A DNA stretch of 64,000 nucleotides from Mantis religiosa (GCA_030765055.1 CM060953.1:16611571-16675570); one strand, 5' to 3'; shown: positions 9,612-21,579, counted from the stretch's first letter. The notes: generated by a model from the letters alone, not told the origin. Numbers and translations: made by a program.

Positions 9612-11590
9612 ATGTTGAGTTGCCAGGAAAGCTTCAGGTCATATTTTACGTCCCTTTAATGTTTCTTTATCTCTCTACAGCACTCACCAGCCGGTACCGC
9701 TAGTAATCTGATGTAACAACGGTTTACCTCTTACACGGAGCTGCAGACCAACTGTGAACAACTCCAATATTGGATTGTGTCTTCTTTACTATTGATTCAT
9801 TATGTAATTTTTGTGTAGTAACACCTTGTCTATCATTTACAGTTTATTATTGTGTGGAAGTCGTTCAGGTTGGAACGATTTCAGAGGTTGTTCCCAGAGA
9901 AATTCAAGATCAAACTTTAATTACATGAAAATGTTACAAACATATGGTATTTTATTCTTACTTAGAATGTGTACAAAATCTTGCAAGGCCACCTACATCT
10001 CTACTAACACTAATTGGACATTGCTAACACAAAAATAGTTACTTCCGTTTTCATGGCTAAAAACAAAGAAACAGCGAGTTTATGTAACACTCGTCTCCTC
10101 TCTGACATCAAAAAGAAACAAAAGCATAGTCAATTCCAGTATTTCTATTTTTAACCTTCCTTTGTTTTCTTAATAATTTTGTGTATTAAAAAGTTAAAAG
10201 CCACTTCGAATACAACAATATGAACGCTCTGCTTCACTGACAAGTAATAATTGCTATACTTGTTAACTGTATTATTAAACAGTATTTTCTAGGTATTACT
10301 ATTGTGTTTATATCCTGAGATATATTTTAAATGTAAAATATGCAAGGCTATTGGGTAGAATTTCAAGTTTCTGAGGAAACGGTCGCTATTATAAATTCTG
10401 GTCACTCAGTAAAGTTTGTTAACTAAATTTGGGTTGGTTATTTATAAATTTCTACAAATAATGTTTATAAAAACAAGATTTTTTTAAAGTTAACCCTAAC
10501 TTCACGCAGAGTTTCATCTTGTAGGCTTTGTAGTCGTTTCTTCAGAGCTTTTGCATGGCATTTCTCCCTGTACTTTAGGTTATTTTAATTATTTTTAGTT
10601 CTTCATCCTAATTAGGTCTTTATTTAAGTACATTAAGAAATTACTGGTTTCATTCGTCTACCACATTCAGCACGATATTTAAAACCAGTTCCGAGCCACG
10701 TGACCCACAAATGCCACAAAACACGTCGATTCCCCGCCCTCCCCCATCCCTTATCTTTTTCACCAACCCCTGCAACATTAAATTCTGCTTATTTATCTTT
10801 AACGACCGTAGGCAGCCACATACGGACACGCGCGTGCTTATGTTCACTTCGTACGCAAGTCAGTCATAATCGTCCAATAAATAACATCGGAAAATCTGGC
10901 AAAACGCGATAACTTTACAGTGTCGATCCAAACAAAACACTGTTGCCTTATACAAAGCGTTTAAGTTAAAAAAAATCTGTATTCGATTGAATTCACGTCG
11001 GTTTTTCCCGCGGTTTCCCACGGCGGTTTGTGGTACTTCTCCCATGAATTTCGCCTTGACTTGATTGCGTTTTTTGTCTTTTAGGGTTCAGGACCACGGG
11101 TCCTTGTTTGGTACATTGTGGCTGAACGGTGGTTTCTTCACTTTATAAAGATTTCTTCCTGATATTATGTCGGTATGCAGGCCCCCGTCTTTCCTAGCGC
11201 AGATCATTATCCCACCAGATCGCTCTTTGGCACTTCCCTTCATCCCTTCTTCCTATACGACACGTTGGAACCAAAAGAACCACGTTTACCTAATTTCTCA
11301 AAGCACCTTGGCTGCTTACAAGTATTCCTGTAGCATATAGGTTCTAATTGCGTGTGTGATTGTGCTGCTCTGCTGTCAGCTGCTGCATTGATGCGCAACG
11401 AGGTTCAGGTGGGAGGAGTAAGTTGCGACCGTGACATCAAGGTGCCCCTGGCGAGCTCACGTGGGATTTAGTGTATACGAAACGGCTTCTGTAAGCCTTT
11501 TGGAGGGGGGGGGGTGTTTTGTCGGCCCGCTCCGTTTCTCATAACTCCGCTTTCAGGTCGTAAAGCCGCAGTCTCCTGCTACGAGGGACG
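9612..11590. other. No gene seen
   Basis: Mostly AT-rich. A more GC-balanced part (about 10.7-10.9 and 11.0-11.58 kb) has no motif, splice-like exon or repeat that I can name. There is a nine-base G run near 11.51 kb. Confidence 0.5.
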
Positions 11591-11808
11591 TTTTTTTTAA
11601 TTTACGTCCTCCAACATCATCGGATGATGAATTAAATGGGTGATATGATGTGTGCCCGGCATCCATAGAGCTTAGAGTTATCCGAAATTCGTTTTTAAGG
11701 ATAAGGGAAAACCCCGGAAAAACCCTCAAACAGGTAACTCACCCTGACCGAGATTCCAACTCGGAACCTCTTAAACGTGAGGCAGACACGCTACCGAGGC
11801 GGGCTAGC
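11591..11808 (-). repeat. SINE-A copy 2
   Basis: A reverse-strand copy: T-rich tail at 11591, tail words (CATAGAGCTTAGAGTTA, GGATAAGGGAAAACCCCGG), then the complement of the B box (GAGATTCCAACTCGGAACCTC) and of the A box (CACGCTACCGAGGCGGGC). It is a tRNA-derived, pol III type short retroposon. The head is about 75 bp and the tail about 140 bp. Confidence 0.9.
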
Positions 11809-12004
11809 AGGGAATCGTATCCCGTCGCACCCTCCAGTACTGCCACCCCATTCCAGACGCCCGTTGTGGGAAAGATACGTATTGGATATCGCGCCATGGA
11901 GTTTTGTTTTTACAGTAGGCATGTGTTGGGACGAAATATACCTTACAAGGATTAATAATTTATTTCAAAGTCAGACCTTTATTTTGAAAACAAGTATAAG
12001 GAAA

Positions 12005-12505
12005 TTTCCGGAGGGGTGGGGATCCGTCCCCTTCAGCTGCTGTGGTGCGAGCGCTGCGGACCTTACTCTGACGTTACTAGAGGAACCTCGGGCCGAACAT
12101 TCGAGCCCCTCCAGTCGGGGAGCTGTTCGGATTGGGTTGTAATCTTGGAGGCAGTGGTTCTCCATACCCGTGGGAAATGAGGTACCTCCGGCCAGGCTAC
12201 GGCTGCCCGGAAGGGGTAGAGGGTTGCCTCATAGGTCCCGGGTACTATTCTGCAGAGCTAGTAGAAGGTGTGCTAGATCAGCAGGTGGCCCCACTGAGAT
12301 TTTCGGTAGCCTTTCCTGCGGGGTTGACGCGGTTAAGTGGCGTATCCACTTTCATCCCGTCTTGACGTTCTTGTCGATGAGGGGGGGGGGATTTCTTTGA
12401 AACCAGGTACTGCCCTTTGGAAAGAGCCAAAGAGTTATCCATCGCACCCGAGTAGGAGGAAGCTAGGGTCGTCGGAATTTTGGGTAGGTCCTCTGCGCTT
12501 AAAAA
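12005..12505 (-). repeat. GC-rich repeat family G, copy 2
   Basis: Inverted relative to copy 1: CTAGAGGAACCTCGGGCCGA (12073 on) through AAGGTGTGCTAGATCA to TTTTGGGTAGGTCCTC. It carries the extra right end of the family (CTGCTGTGGTGCGAGCGCTG) that copy 1 lacks. The open frames crossing it are not shared with the other copies. Confidence 0.85.
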
Positions 12506-13860
12506 ACAAAAGTATACGGAAATATTCTGTAGTGTCCTTTTGAAAGACACCAAAAAACATTTTCAAGAAAATTAGTTGGAACTGCAACAATTTCAGTGTG
12601 TAAATATGCAGAAAAAGTTCCCGACTTGACATTTCTGCGATCAGTTAGTTTGTGGTTTAAATTAGACAAAATGTACTTAAACTTCAGAACTAATCTCATT
12701 TTACCATAAACCTCGTTACTCTATTTTTCACATTGCCGTTCCTAATTCCCCAAAGACTGCAGTGAGAAGGGTCAACAAGGGACGGGTAATGCACGCCTCT
12801 GTTCCTGTCCGTAAAGAGGTTTTAAAAGCCGAAATGGTAACCAAGGAAACGCCCATAGCCGTTTCCTCTTCCCCCTACGGTTCGGTGGATGTATCACTGT
12901 CCATTGTGATGCATCTTTCATCATTGTTGACATAGGTCGTTAGTATTCAGCAAGCGCTTAGCAGAGGGCAGGCCAGTACCATATATTCACACTCACGGCT
13001 TTCTGGATATTTTGTTACGGCACCCATACAGATTTTGCTGCAAGTACACACCGTGTTTATCATAAGAACAACTACCGCGCCTCCATGGCTTCACAGAATA
13101 ACAACGGAACAGCGAATTCGTGTAAGACTCCTTCATGGAATTATAACACGATCAAATTTGCTATTTCTTTTGTTATAGCATTCTTATGGTTTCTTTAAAG
13201 TTCTGCATATAGTGACCTTAATTAATCCTGCATAATTCCTTGTAGGTTAAATGTGAATATGGGTGTGTACACACGCATTTTAAAAACTGGCCTCTATGTG
13301 ACGTTTACAATTTTCATTCTCTTCCTACAGGAAGGAAAAACAAACGAATAGCGAGTTCCCATTAAGGAAAACTGATCTTGGACAATTTAAAATAATGAAA
13401 CGGAGTATATTATAAATATTTATCGCCAAAAAAGTATTTAACGTGAATTTTACGATGTAACTTTCTCGTGTAGTAAGATTATGAGCATCTGTTATGGTTT
13501 AAAGTTTCAGCGAATTAATTCAAAATGGATATAACTTCATAAAGTTAAAGATGTACACTTAATATCAAAAATATTTTAAAGATGCGGTAGGTTAATGAAA
13601 ATTGACTCGTTTTAAAGAAAATATAAAAGTTCTAAAACGTTCTACTTAAAGTGTAGGCAAAGTTGAAGGATTTTTTAAAAATCTTTATATCCTATCGTTG
13701 AGAGATTTTGAAAACTTTACGTTTTTGAGCTGTATTGTTCAAATACGCACACACTCTAGGATCTTTGTCTAAAAATCTGACTTTTTGTTTCAGTGTACCT
13801 CGAAAGGTGATTTTTCACAGAAATTTCGACATCCAATTTTTGGGTCGGCTTGAATGCAGC
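12506..13860. other. No gene seen
   Basis: AT-rich, apart from a moderately GC-rich part at about 12.73-13.13 kb with no recognisable content. Confidence 0.5.
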
Positions 13861-14105
13861 CCTTAGCCCGCCTCGGTAGCGTAGACGGTAGCGTGTCTGC
13901 CTCACGTTCAAGAGGTCCCGAGTTCGAATCTCGGTCAGGGTGAGTTACCTAGATAATGTTTTTTCCGGCGTTTTCCCTTATCCTTCAAGACGAATGTCGG
14001 GTAACTCTAAGCTCCTTGGACCCTTGACCCATTTGAGCATCATTTCACCCATTTCATTCACCGTCCGATATAACTTAACGTTTGGGCGGACGTAAATTAA
14101 AAAGA
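13861..14105 (+). repeat. SINE-A copy 3, well preserved, with target duplication
   Basis: The head has a clear A box (TAGCGTAGACGGTAGCG) and B box (GAGTTCGAATCTC). It is followed by GTGAGTTACCTAGATAA, the tail with CTAACTCTAAGCTCC-like words, and an A-rich end. AATGCAGC occurs on both sides (13853-13860 and 14106-14113), a plausible 8-bp target duplication. This copy is the best template for recognising the amplified tails at 0.4-1.5 and 38.0-38.65 kb. Confidence 0.92.
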
Positions 14106-14379
14106 AATGCAGCACATATTCGTGGTACAGAAAGCAATCACGTTAAGAAAGTCATTTGTTTTAAACCAAAGTCAATAAAGGGAAGCTGGGGAAACAATGT
14201 ATCTTTATTGTGGTTTGACCTTCAAATCCTAGCTAAGACGTCGAATGTTTTATTCCGACTCTATTTGTTTTAATAATTATGCTAAAATATTGTTAAGCAC
14301 CTAATTTTTAATGTTACAAAATACAAATATTAATTCTTCGTAAATATTCTCTAAATATTTTGTCTGTGTAACACTTTAT

Positions 14380-14860
14380 CACGAGGTCTAACCGAAAGTC
14401 CGCAGACTCCGGCCTCTATCAGCACAGGATCGACGGAAAACTCTGGGATTCTTTCCTTGGGGCAATACGTGGAGTCTAAAAAGCCCCCCCCCCCCAATCT
14501 CAAGACTGGTGGAAGCGGATACGCCACTTACGCGCGCCAACCCCACAGGGCAGAATACGGAAAAACTTCGACGGGGCCGCCTAGTGATGTAACACACCTT
14601 CTACTAGCTCTGTAGGACTTCTTAGGCAATCCTCTGCTCCCTCCAGGCGGCAGAAGCCTGGTATCCGATCTCCAGCGGGTGTCGGAAACACACTGCCTAA
14701 TCGAGTCCAACCCAATCCGAATAACTGCCTTACGGGAGGGGCTCGGCAGTTCGGCCCGAGGTTCCTCTAGTAATGTCCTGTACCACGAGTACTAAGGGTC
14801 CGCAGCGCTCGCACCACGGCAGCTGAAGGGGACGGAACCCCTCCCCTACGCGATATCTAT
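14380..14860 (+). repeat. GC-rich repeat family G, copy 3
   Basis: Same orientation as copy 1: ACGAGGTCTAACCGAAAGTC through GGGGCAATACGTGGAGTC, a long C run (14485-14496), and AACCCAATCCGAATAACTGC, ending with GCTCGCACCACGGCAGCTGA. The C run shifts any reading frame relative to copy 1. Confidence 0.85.
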
Positions 14861-15224
14861 GTAACAGGCAAATTTTTACTTTCAATAATTTCCTGTCATA
14901 TTTTTTCCCATATAGTCTCTCTTTAACCCAGATAATGTAATATTTCCTCTGTCTCCTAGTACATAACACATATTCTTCACCATGTTTACTAAAACCTTTA
15001 AAAACAATTTTCCTAATTGCATCCAAGCTAGTCCTTCCTTCTCAATTTCACGTATTTATTTCCAATGAATCTTCTTCAATTATTCAACGAAATTTTAGAT
15101 ATCTCTTAAGGAAACTTTGCCCAAATATTTTGACACTCTGTTTCGTAAATTTTAAGAGGTTCTTTTGATAAGTCTGCTAAAAAATCAAGACTATTTTCTT
15201 TTTCCTGAGCATCTCACCTTATTT
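14861..15224. other. No gene seen
   Basis: AT-rich spacer between a family G repeat and mariner relics. Confidence 0.5.
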
Positions 15225-15612
15225 CTCGACATAGCTTCCATTGATGTCTTGATTTAGCCATGGTCCAGCTTTCTCATCCCGTCGGAAAAATAGGTTACGT
15301 CAAGGCACTTCTTCATTTGATGAAAATTTCTTACCGCCAAGCCAAATTTTAAATTCTGGGAACAATAAAAGGTCACTTGGGGCTACGTTTGGTCAATAAG
15401 GTGGATAATGAACAAATTGAGGGTCCAAGTCATGCACTTTCGCCATTGCAATTACTGGTGTGCGATGGAGCATTATCCTTCTTGTATTTCAATCTCGGTC
15501 TCTTTTCAGTCAACTCTTTGCAAACACTCCAACAATGATGCGTAATAGGCTCCAGTTATGGTTCTGACTTTTTCCAAGTAGTCTATGAGGACTTTTCCTT
15601 TACAAACCCCCA
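15225..15612 (-). pseudogene. mariner transposase relic (family M3), C-terminal half
   Basis: Translating the minus strand in shifting frames gives KGKVLIDYLEK, TITGAYYASLLE, a decayed NAPSHT-like stretch, VAPSDLLLFPEFKIWLGGKK and FSSNEEV. These correspond to the second half of a mariner transposase around the second and third catalytic positions. Several stops and frameshifts are present. It differs clearly from both the M1 and M2 families here. It abuts the truncated 5' end of the M1 copy that follows in the opposite orientation. Confidence 0.75.
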
Positions 15613-15613
15613 A

Positions 15614-16057
15614 AAATGGTGACACAGCACACAGCTCGAAGCTGGTTTAAAATGTTTAAATAGGGAAGACAATTTCAAAGTAAGCTGGACCCGTTGCTCC
15701 AGTTACTGCTCTTACGGAAGAAAACATCAACACTACTGCTGCAATTGTGAGAGAGGATCGACGAATTACCTTAAGATCACTCTCTGAAATACTGAACATT
15801 TCATTTGGTGCCACCCACACGTTGGTGACAGAAACATTACACATGAAACGTGTTTGTGCGCGATGGTTTCCAAGACTGTTGATTCCCGAACAAAAGAATA
15901 TTCGCATGCAGGTCTGCATGCAGTTAAAGCTGATGTTAGAGAAAGATCCGAAGTTTCTATCAAACGTAAACACTGCTGATGCAGTTTGTCTACATCATTT
16001 TGATCCTGAGAGCGAACAGCAAAGCTCAGTGTGGAAATCTCCTTCATCAACAAGCTT
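15614..16057 (+). pseudogene. mariner transposase (M1), N-terminal part
   Basis: After a decayed TARSWFKMFK segment with a stop and a frameshift, the frame reads VTALTEENINTTAAIVREDR and ITLRSLSEILNISFGATHT, the helix-turn-helix that binds the terminal repeats. It continues with MKRVCARWFPRLL and LKLMLEKDPKFLSNV. The first catalytic motif is TADAVCLHH: the Asp is kept but the following Glu-Thr-Trp is lost. The coding region is then cut at 16057 by the insertion. The C-terminal half resumes at 16827. Confidence 0.88.
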
Positions 16058-16822
16058 TGATACTGAAATTATGGTTTGACAGAAGCAGTAATGATAGATG
16101 TCGAAGAAATGTTGGTTCTTTGTGACGACCAAGGCCAAGGCCAGTTCAGTTGGGGAAAGTGTTGTAACAATGCGATGAATGAAAGGAGCAGTGTCCTTAG
16201 AAGGTTTCTAAAGGAATTGTCACTTGACGTATATTCAGGGAATTCTTTGGATCGTTTACAATTGCCACCAACACAGCCACAAAAGGACTTTGTTTAAAAG
16301 AGTTTGAAAAGGGAAAGTTAAGAGATATATACACGCACACAGTTGTGGTCAGGGGGCACTCTACGGCGTAAGGCCGATGGAGACCGTTCGCGGCTAGTAA
16401 GCCATTATAAGCAGTCGTCGGTGTGAAGCCGCAGAGAGGAGCCTGAGACGTCAAGCCTATTAGAGCGGTCAACTTGTTCTGTCTTGAATATATGTCGGGT
16501 CATCTAAATTTATCGAGTAATAAACGATTAGCTGTCCACAATTCTAAACCGAGTTTGGTAACCCTCGGTCGGCAGCTTCCATTTTGAGGTTAGAAAAGAA
16601 GCAGTGAATAAATAATTTGGAGACGGGCAGTCCAGTGTTGTAAAATTTCCTTCTCACACACATCCACGCATACCCTGAGAGAAACCTTATTGCTCACCAT
16701 TATATTTGCATTAAATTGGCGTTACAACGTGGACTTGTGTACACCAATCTTGCTGTTACAAACTGGCGCACAACGTGGAACTGTGGTAACACTTGATCGC
16801 CACCACCATCATTTTTGTATCA
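16058..16822 (+). mobile_element. LTR-retroelement-like insertion nested in mariner M1
   Basis: The insert starts TGATAC and ends GTATCA. It is flanked by GCTT on both sides (16054-16057 and 16823-16826), a 4-bp target duplication that is absent from the uninterrupted sister mariner. Inside are a promoter-like TATAAGCAGTCG (about 16406), a polyadenylation signal AATAAA (about 16520), and two copies of a tRNA-Lys-type primer-binding motif (TGGCGTTACAACGTGG at about 16717, TGGCGCACAACGTGG at about 16763). No gag or pol remains. The outer 18 bases also match as an imperfect inverted repeat, so a non-autonomous DNA transposon is the alternative reading. Confidence 0.6.
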
Positions 16823-16826
16823 GCTT

Positions 16827-17350
16827 CCAAAAAAGCAAAAGTGGTTGCTTCTACTGGGAAAGTTATGGTCATCTCATGCATTGATACTCATAGAATGGTT
16901 TAACAGCATGTTGTACCTGCACATAAATCAGTAACTCGGCAATACTACAGGGATGTCCTGAAAACATTGGAGGTTCATATCAGGCGCTAAAGACCACATT
17001 TCCGTGAAGCAGGCTGGGTGCTGCACCACGATAATGCGCGGCCGCATATTGCCAACGTTGTTGCTGAATATCTTGCAAATATCAACGTGAAGTGCATCCC
17101 TCACCCTCCTTATAGTCCGGATTTAGCCCCATGTGACTTTTCTCTGTTTCCTAACTTGAAGAAACGCCTTCGTGGGAGGCATTATCCATCATCAGAAGCA
17201 GTGGTGAAGGCTGCAGAGGCGATTTTGAAGGTTCTCTCAAAAAATGGTTTCCAGCATGTCTTTGAAGACTGGAAGAAACGCTGGGACAAGTGCATCGCAT
17301 TCAGGGGAGACTATTTTGAGAGGAACCATCAAAATTATGAGGATGAGTAA
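16827..17350 (+). pseudogene. mariner transposase (M1), C-terminal part
   Basis: This resumes exactly where the N-terminal part stopped (KAKVVASTGKVMVI-like, with stops near 16.90 and 16.99 kb). From 17018 a clean frame holds the second catalytic Asp in LHHDNARPHIANVV. The third is in YSPDLAPCDFSLFPNLKKR, 34 residues later, so the DD34D spacing is intact here. The frame ends at the natural stop after NHQNYEDE (17348-17350). Comparison with the copy at 4.9-5.5 kb gives the insertion boundaries and identifies the Asp-to-Glu change in that copy. Confidence 0.9.
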
Positions 17351-17401
17351 AGGTACGTTGTCAAAAAAATTGTGATTATTCTTTATTGAACAGACCTCGT
17401 A

Positions 17402-18329
17402 CAGCTAATTAGATAGATGCAAGTATAAAAATGCATATTTTACTATTGGTATTGCATATTGTGAAAAATTGGTATGTGATGGAGAAAAGGTAAGTTCATA
17501 TTTTAATTCAGCACAATCAAATTATGAATAATTACATATGAAAGTAAAATCTCCAGACAAAGGTTAAGTTTTGTATATCAGTGTTATCTATAGCTCCGAA
17601 ATATTGTAAAATTTCTTATATTTTCCTCGACTAAGTTAAAATTTCATACAGTTTTTAGATTGACGAGATCTGCTAGCTTTAACATTTTCTCCCAGCACAA
17701 ACCTTTCCTCCGTAATAGGTAGGCAATTAAATGAATTTATCACTATTTCCTGAAACAAAAGATTTTGCAGTGATTTAAAACAGTTGCTTTAGGAGCTACG
17801 GTTTCTGATCTCTAAAACAAAACACATATCGATCTAGAAGGGCGACTTTTGAGACATTCTACAAGGGTATAAATAAAAGATTGTGAACACGCGTCCCAGG
17901 GAGGAAGACGGAGATTCTGAAGCTCTCTCTCTCTCTCTCTCCTACACTCGCTTTAGTAGTCCGGAGAGGGCCGTGGAAAAATAAAAGGGAAGCGTTATGC
18001 GGAATGACAAAGTGACCCTGGGGGTGTCTCATACATAGTTTATAATCGGTTACTGCACCCTCTCACCCAGCACCTGGGGGATGGAGGAAAACCTCAGGAA
18101 AACAAAATGAATAGCTGCAACCCTAATAAAACGATTGTACTTGAAATATTGTCAGCTTTCATTTATTAATATTTGTGAAGTAAGAACTCGGAATAAATAT
18201 CTTGAGGTCTAGACGAAATAAAAATTATAAACTATATCAGCGATGATCTTAGGACCTACCTTATTCATGGTCTTTTTAGAAGGCTTCTCTGGTCGATAGG
18301 GAAATACTTACATCCGTTACATTGCTGTC
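17402..18329. other. No gene seen; short CT microsatellite
   Basis: AT-rich sequence. A (CT)n run lies at about 17921-17941 inside a GC-balanced part (17.88-18.12 kb) that I cannot assign. Confidence 0.5.
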
Positions 18330-18412
18330 CAACGTCGGTGGACGGGGTACGACTCCGGAAGGGGTTGAGGGAAGCCATTAATATTCCCGCGTACTAGCCT
18401 GCATAGCTAATC
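18330..18412 (-). repeat. GC-rich repeat family G, short fragment
   Basis: CGGAAGGGGTTGAGGGAAGC, then CGCGTACTAGCCTGCATAGC. These correspond to the middle of the inverted family G copies (compare 12.20-12.26 and 20.29-20.35 kb). Confidence 0.65.
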
Positions 18413-18639
18413 TCTGTTTCATATAACCTTGCTCCGCTGAAATGTATCACTCCGCGTTCAACTACCCTCCCCCTCGCCCTAATTGGCTAATGCTTTCGCG
18501 TCATAGGCGGTGCCTTCCCGCCACATTTAAACCTGCAGTAAATGTCGTAATAATTGCCGGGAAGATAAATAAAATCATAAAAAAAACATACAAATAAGAA
18601 TATGAAGGCATGCAAAAATACAAGTTTATAATGAACTGA

Positions 18640-19336
18640 GCAAATTGAAACAGAATAACTGAGCAATGAAACTGAAAGAGTTTATAATAAAAGGCCTTTG
18701 GCCTTTTCCACTGGGATTTTTTAATCCAGCACACATACCTTTCAAAAATGCTTGTCTTTCAGTCTTAAAAGTCGTGTCACACCATACTTTACTTTTCGTA
18801 TGTTCTTCGTGTATATTTAGCGATTTGTATCTCGGTGCAGTGTGGTTGTCCTTAAATAGCGTCTTCGCCACACAGCAATATCGCCTCTGTCTTTTAGCAC
18901 ATTTTTCTTGTCTCTTTTTTCATTCACAAATCCCAGCTGTATAAGCAATCTGCTGAAATTTGGTAAATCTGCATCCTCATTTACAGCAGACGAAATGTTA
19001 CTTATGTTAGGGAGTTCGTTTCTAAAGAAAAACTACACACATGACGACGCACTGCACTTTTCACGTATTTTCTCCGAGCACACACTTTTGTTTATTCCTG
19101 CTTTTGCCTGGAGTGGTAAGTTTTCCTGTTTCCTGAATTTCATGTCGCGATGTTCCTACGGATCTAACACTCACACCTGTAACTTCAGAGCACAGCTGTT
19201 CGACTTCTCTCACTGACAAAGATGGATTCTTCTCTGTGAGTGCATTAAACACATGCAACACAATTCTTTTTTCGCCGCTTTGTAAATAATTATCCTTGCG
19301 ATACTTCAGCGAAAAACTGGCGGTAGACTCTGCCAT
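18640..19336 (-). pseudogene. Tc1/mariner-superfamily transposase relic (arthropod DDE type)
   Basis: A minus-strand N-terminus (19336-19061) reads YRKDNYLQSGEKRIVLHVF, then PSLSVREVEQLCSEVTGVS and a KLTTPGKSRNK linker, as in the helix-turn-helix region of a transposase group common in arthropod genomes. After frameshifts, 18871-18640 reads NIHEEHTKSKVWCDTTF and FLKGMCAGLKNPSGKGQR, matching the region after the first catalytic motif of that group (normally a Glu-Thr-Trp-Val context, decayed here). The C-terminal catalytic part is missing. Clearly non-functional. A related fragment lies at 56.47-56.70 kb. Confidence 0.65.
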
Positions 19337-19784
19337 TATACATATAATAAGTACATGCGCAGTAAACGATCAATAAAATAATTTAGCTCCCGCACTCTCG
19401 AATGACGATATATGACTAATCCAGTTCAAAACAAGGTCAGTGATAAAAGTCATATAAACAAATATGTCATCACTACCGCTGAATCACGTGATATCGTGCC
19501 ATGTGCTTGAGAGCAAAGGAACCTCTTCTTTACTTCGTTTAAGAATTAACATGCATTTCAGATAAATCAACTCTGTTGCGTAATATATTTAATTAAAACA
19601 GACACGAAAATATAAATTTGACAATTCTCTTCCAACATATAATGATATATCACCATGTTAAATAACGAACTAATTTTTACCGCACGACAGTCATTACCAC
19701 AACAGCAACCAATGAGAGGTGATTAGGTCACGTGACCTTTAAGAGATACTGGGCAAGATTACGTGAAACAAGGTATAGAAGAAG
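19337..19784. other. No gene seen
   Basis: AT-rich. It may include the 5' non-coding end of the transposon relic that precedes it, but no terminal repeat could be identified. Confidence 0.5.
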
Positions 19785-21125
19785 GTGTGCTAGATCACCA
19801 GGCGGCCCCACCGAGGTCATATCGGTAGCCTTCACCTTCTGATGTTGGCGCGCGTAAGTGTCGTATCCACTTCCATCCCGTCTTGTGTCCTTGGACTAGA
19901 TGGGGTAGGGGAGCTTGTTAGTAACCCAGGTCTTGTCCCATGGAAAACCCCACGAGGACGCCGGGCACCGTTTGCGAAGGCTCGGATACTCCCTGGTCGA
20001 TAGAGGCCCAGGTCTTAGTCCTACGGGTGCAGGACTAATGGGAGTAGAACCTCTGGACTTAACTCAACAGGTGTCCTTCTAGACGCCCCGTAGAGGAGGG
20101 CATCCGTCCCATTCAGCTGCTGGGGTGTGGGCGCTGCCGACCCCTAGCGCTCGTGGTACCTCTGACATTACTAGAGGAACCTCGGGCCGAATATTCTAGC
20201 CCCTCTCTAATTGGGAGCCTTTCGGATTGGGGGCAGTGTGTTCCCGAAACCCACGGGAAATTGCGTACCTCCGGTCAGGCTACGGCCACACGACGGGGGT
20301 AGCAAGTTGCCTAATAAGTCCCGGTACTAGCCTGCAGAGCTAGTAGAAGGTGTGCTAGATCACCAGGTGGCCTCACCGAGATTATCGATAGTCTTCCCTG
20401 CGGGGTTGACGCGCGTAGTGGCGTATCCACTTACACCCATCTTGATTTTCGAGTCGATAGGGGGGCTTTTTAGACTACAGATATTGTCCTATGGAAAGAC
20501 CACCGTAGCTCGGCTCCCGGGTAGAAGGAGGACCGGATCCTTGGTCCTACGCGTCCAGGAATAATGGGAGTAGAACCTCTGACATTAACGTCCTTCTGGA
20601 CGTCCCATAGGACAGGGGATCCGTCCCATTCAACTGCTGCAGTGCGAGCACTGCGGACTGCTAGCACTCGTGGTACCTTTAACGTTACTAGAGTGACCTC
20701 GGGCCGAACATTCGAGCCCCTCCCTGTTTGGGAGTTGTTCGTATTGGGTTGGACTCGAAGGGGCAGTGGTTTCAGATACCCGTGGGAGATCGGGTAACTA
20801 CAGCCAGGCTTCGGCCGCCAGGAAGGGCAGAGAGTTGCCTAAAACGTCCCGGGTACTAGCTTGCATAGCAAGTAGAAGGTGTGCTAGATCACTGGGCGGA
20901 CCAAACGAGGTTATTTGGTAGTCTTCCCTGCAAGGTTGACGCGCCAAAGTGGCGTATGCACTTCCACCCATCTTGTTGTTGATAGGTGGGGGGAGACTCT
21001 TCGAGTCAAGGTGTTGCCCCATGGAAAGAGCCCCGGAGTTATCCAGCGCCTCCGGGTTGTTAGAGGCCGGAGGCTTCAGACTTTCGGGTAGACCTCGCGA
21101 TGAAGGTGTCCTTCTGGACGTACAT
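19785..21125 (-). repeat. GC-rich repeat family G, partial tandem cluster (about 2.5 units)
   Basis: Three consecutive inverted copies: about 19785-20090 (partial), 20093-20585 and 20586-21125. Each full unit runs from CGTCCCATAGGACAGGG-like sequence through CTAGAGGAACCTCGGGCCGA and AGAAGGTGTGCTAGATCAC to CCTTCTGGACG. The units are 500-540 bp and diverged from one another. The same family occurs as single copies elsewhere in the window, so this cluster is a local tandem duplication. Confidence 0.85.
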
Positions 21126-21420
21126 ACATAGCACGGAATTTGGTCTCTGTAAAGCCTTGACCTTTTGATCCAGTCCAGCAGGAGTTGAGCCGCTTTTAAC
21201 AGCCACCTCTGGGGAGTCTCTAAAGTTAGGGACGCTTCCCTCTGCTGTCACCTACTCTCCAACACCCTTATTATACTCTCAACTCATCCTCCCCTCCTGA
21301 GGACGCTTTGCCCCTCCAAAATTTCACAGAGAGTTATAATTAGACACTTTACCAAACGTAAATAGTGCAAGTCAATCTAACTAACTCAATTAAAAATAGC
21401 AATAAGCTTCGCCAAATATA
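21126..21420. other. No gene seen
   Basis: A GC-balanced spacer (21.13-21.31 kb) and then AT-rich sequence up to the TA that precedes the next mariner. Confidence 0.5.
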
Positions 21421-21579
21421 CGTGGGTGGTGTGAGAAGTTCCAAACCTCAACGTCAAGATGGCAGCACTCGTAAAAAAAGCTGGTGAATTTCGTTGCTCA
21501 TCTGTAGACAATTACTCACCAAAGTTTCAGCCATTTTGGACGCTCAGTTGTTATGTAACAGTCGTTTGAGTGAGTTGAT

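Larger units (their letters stand above)
15614..17399 (+). mobile_element. mariner family M1, copy 2, split by an insertion
   Basis: The right end has the M1 terminal repeat (TGAACAGACCTCG) followed by TA at 17400-17401. The left terminal repeat is missing where the copy meets the M3 relic. Coding parts 15614-16057 and 16827-17350 are separated by a 765-bp insertion. Without the insertion the copy is about 1.0 kb and covers nearly the whole transposase. Confidence 0.9.
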
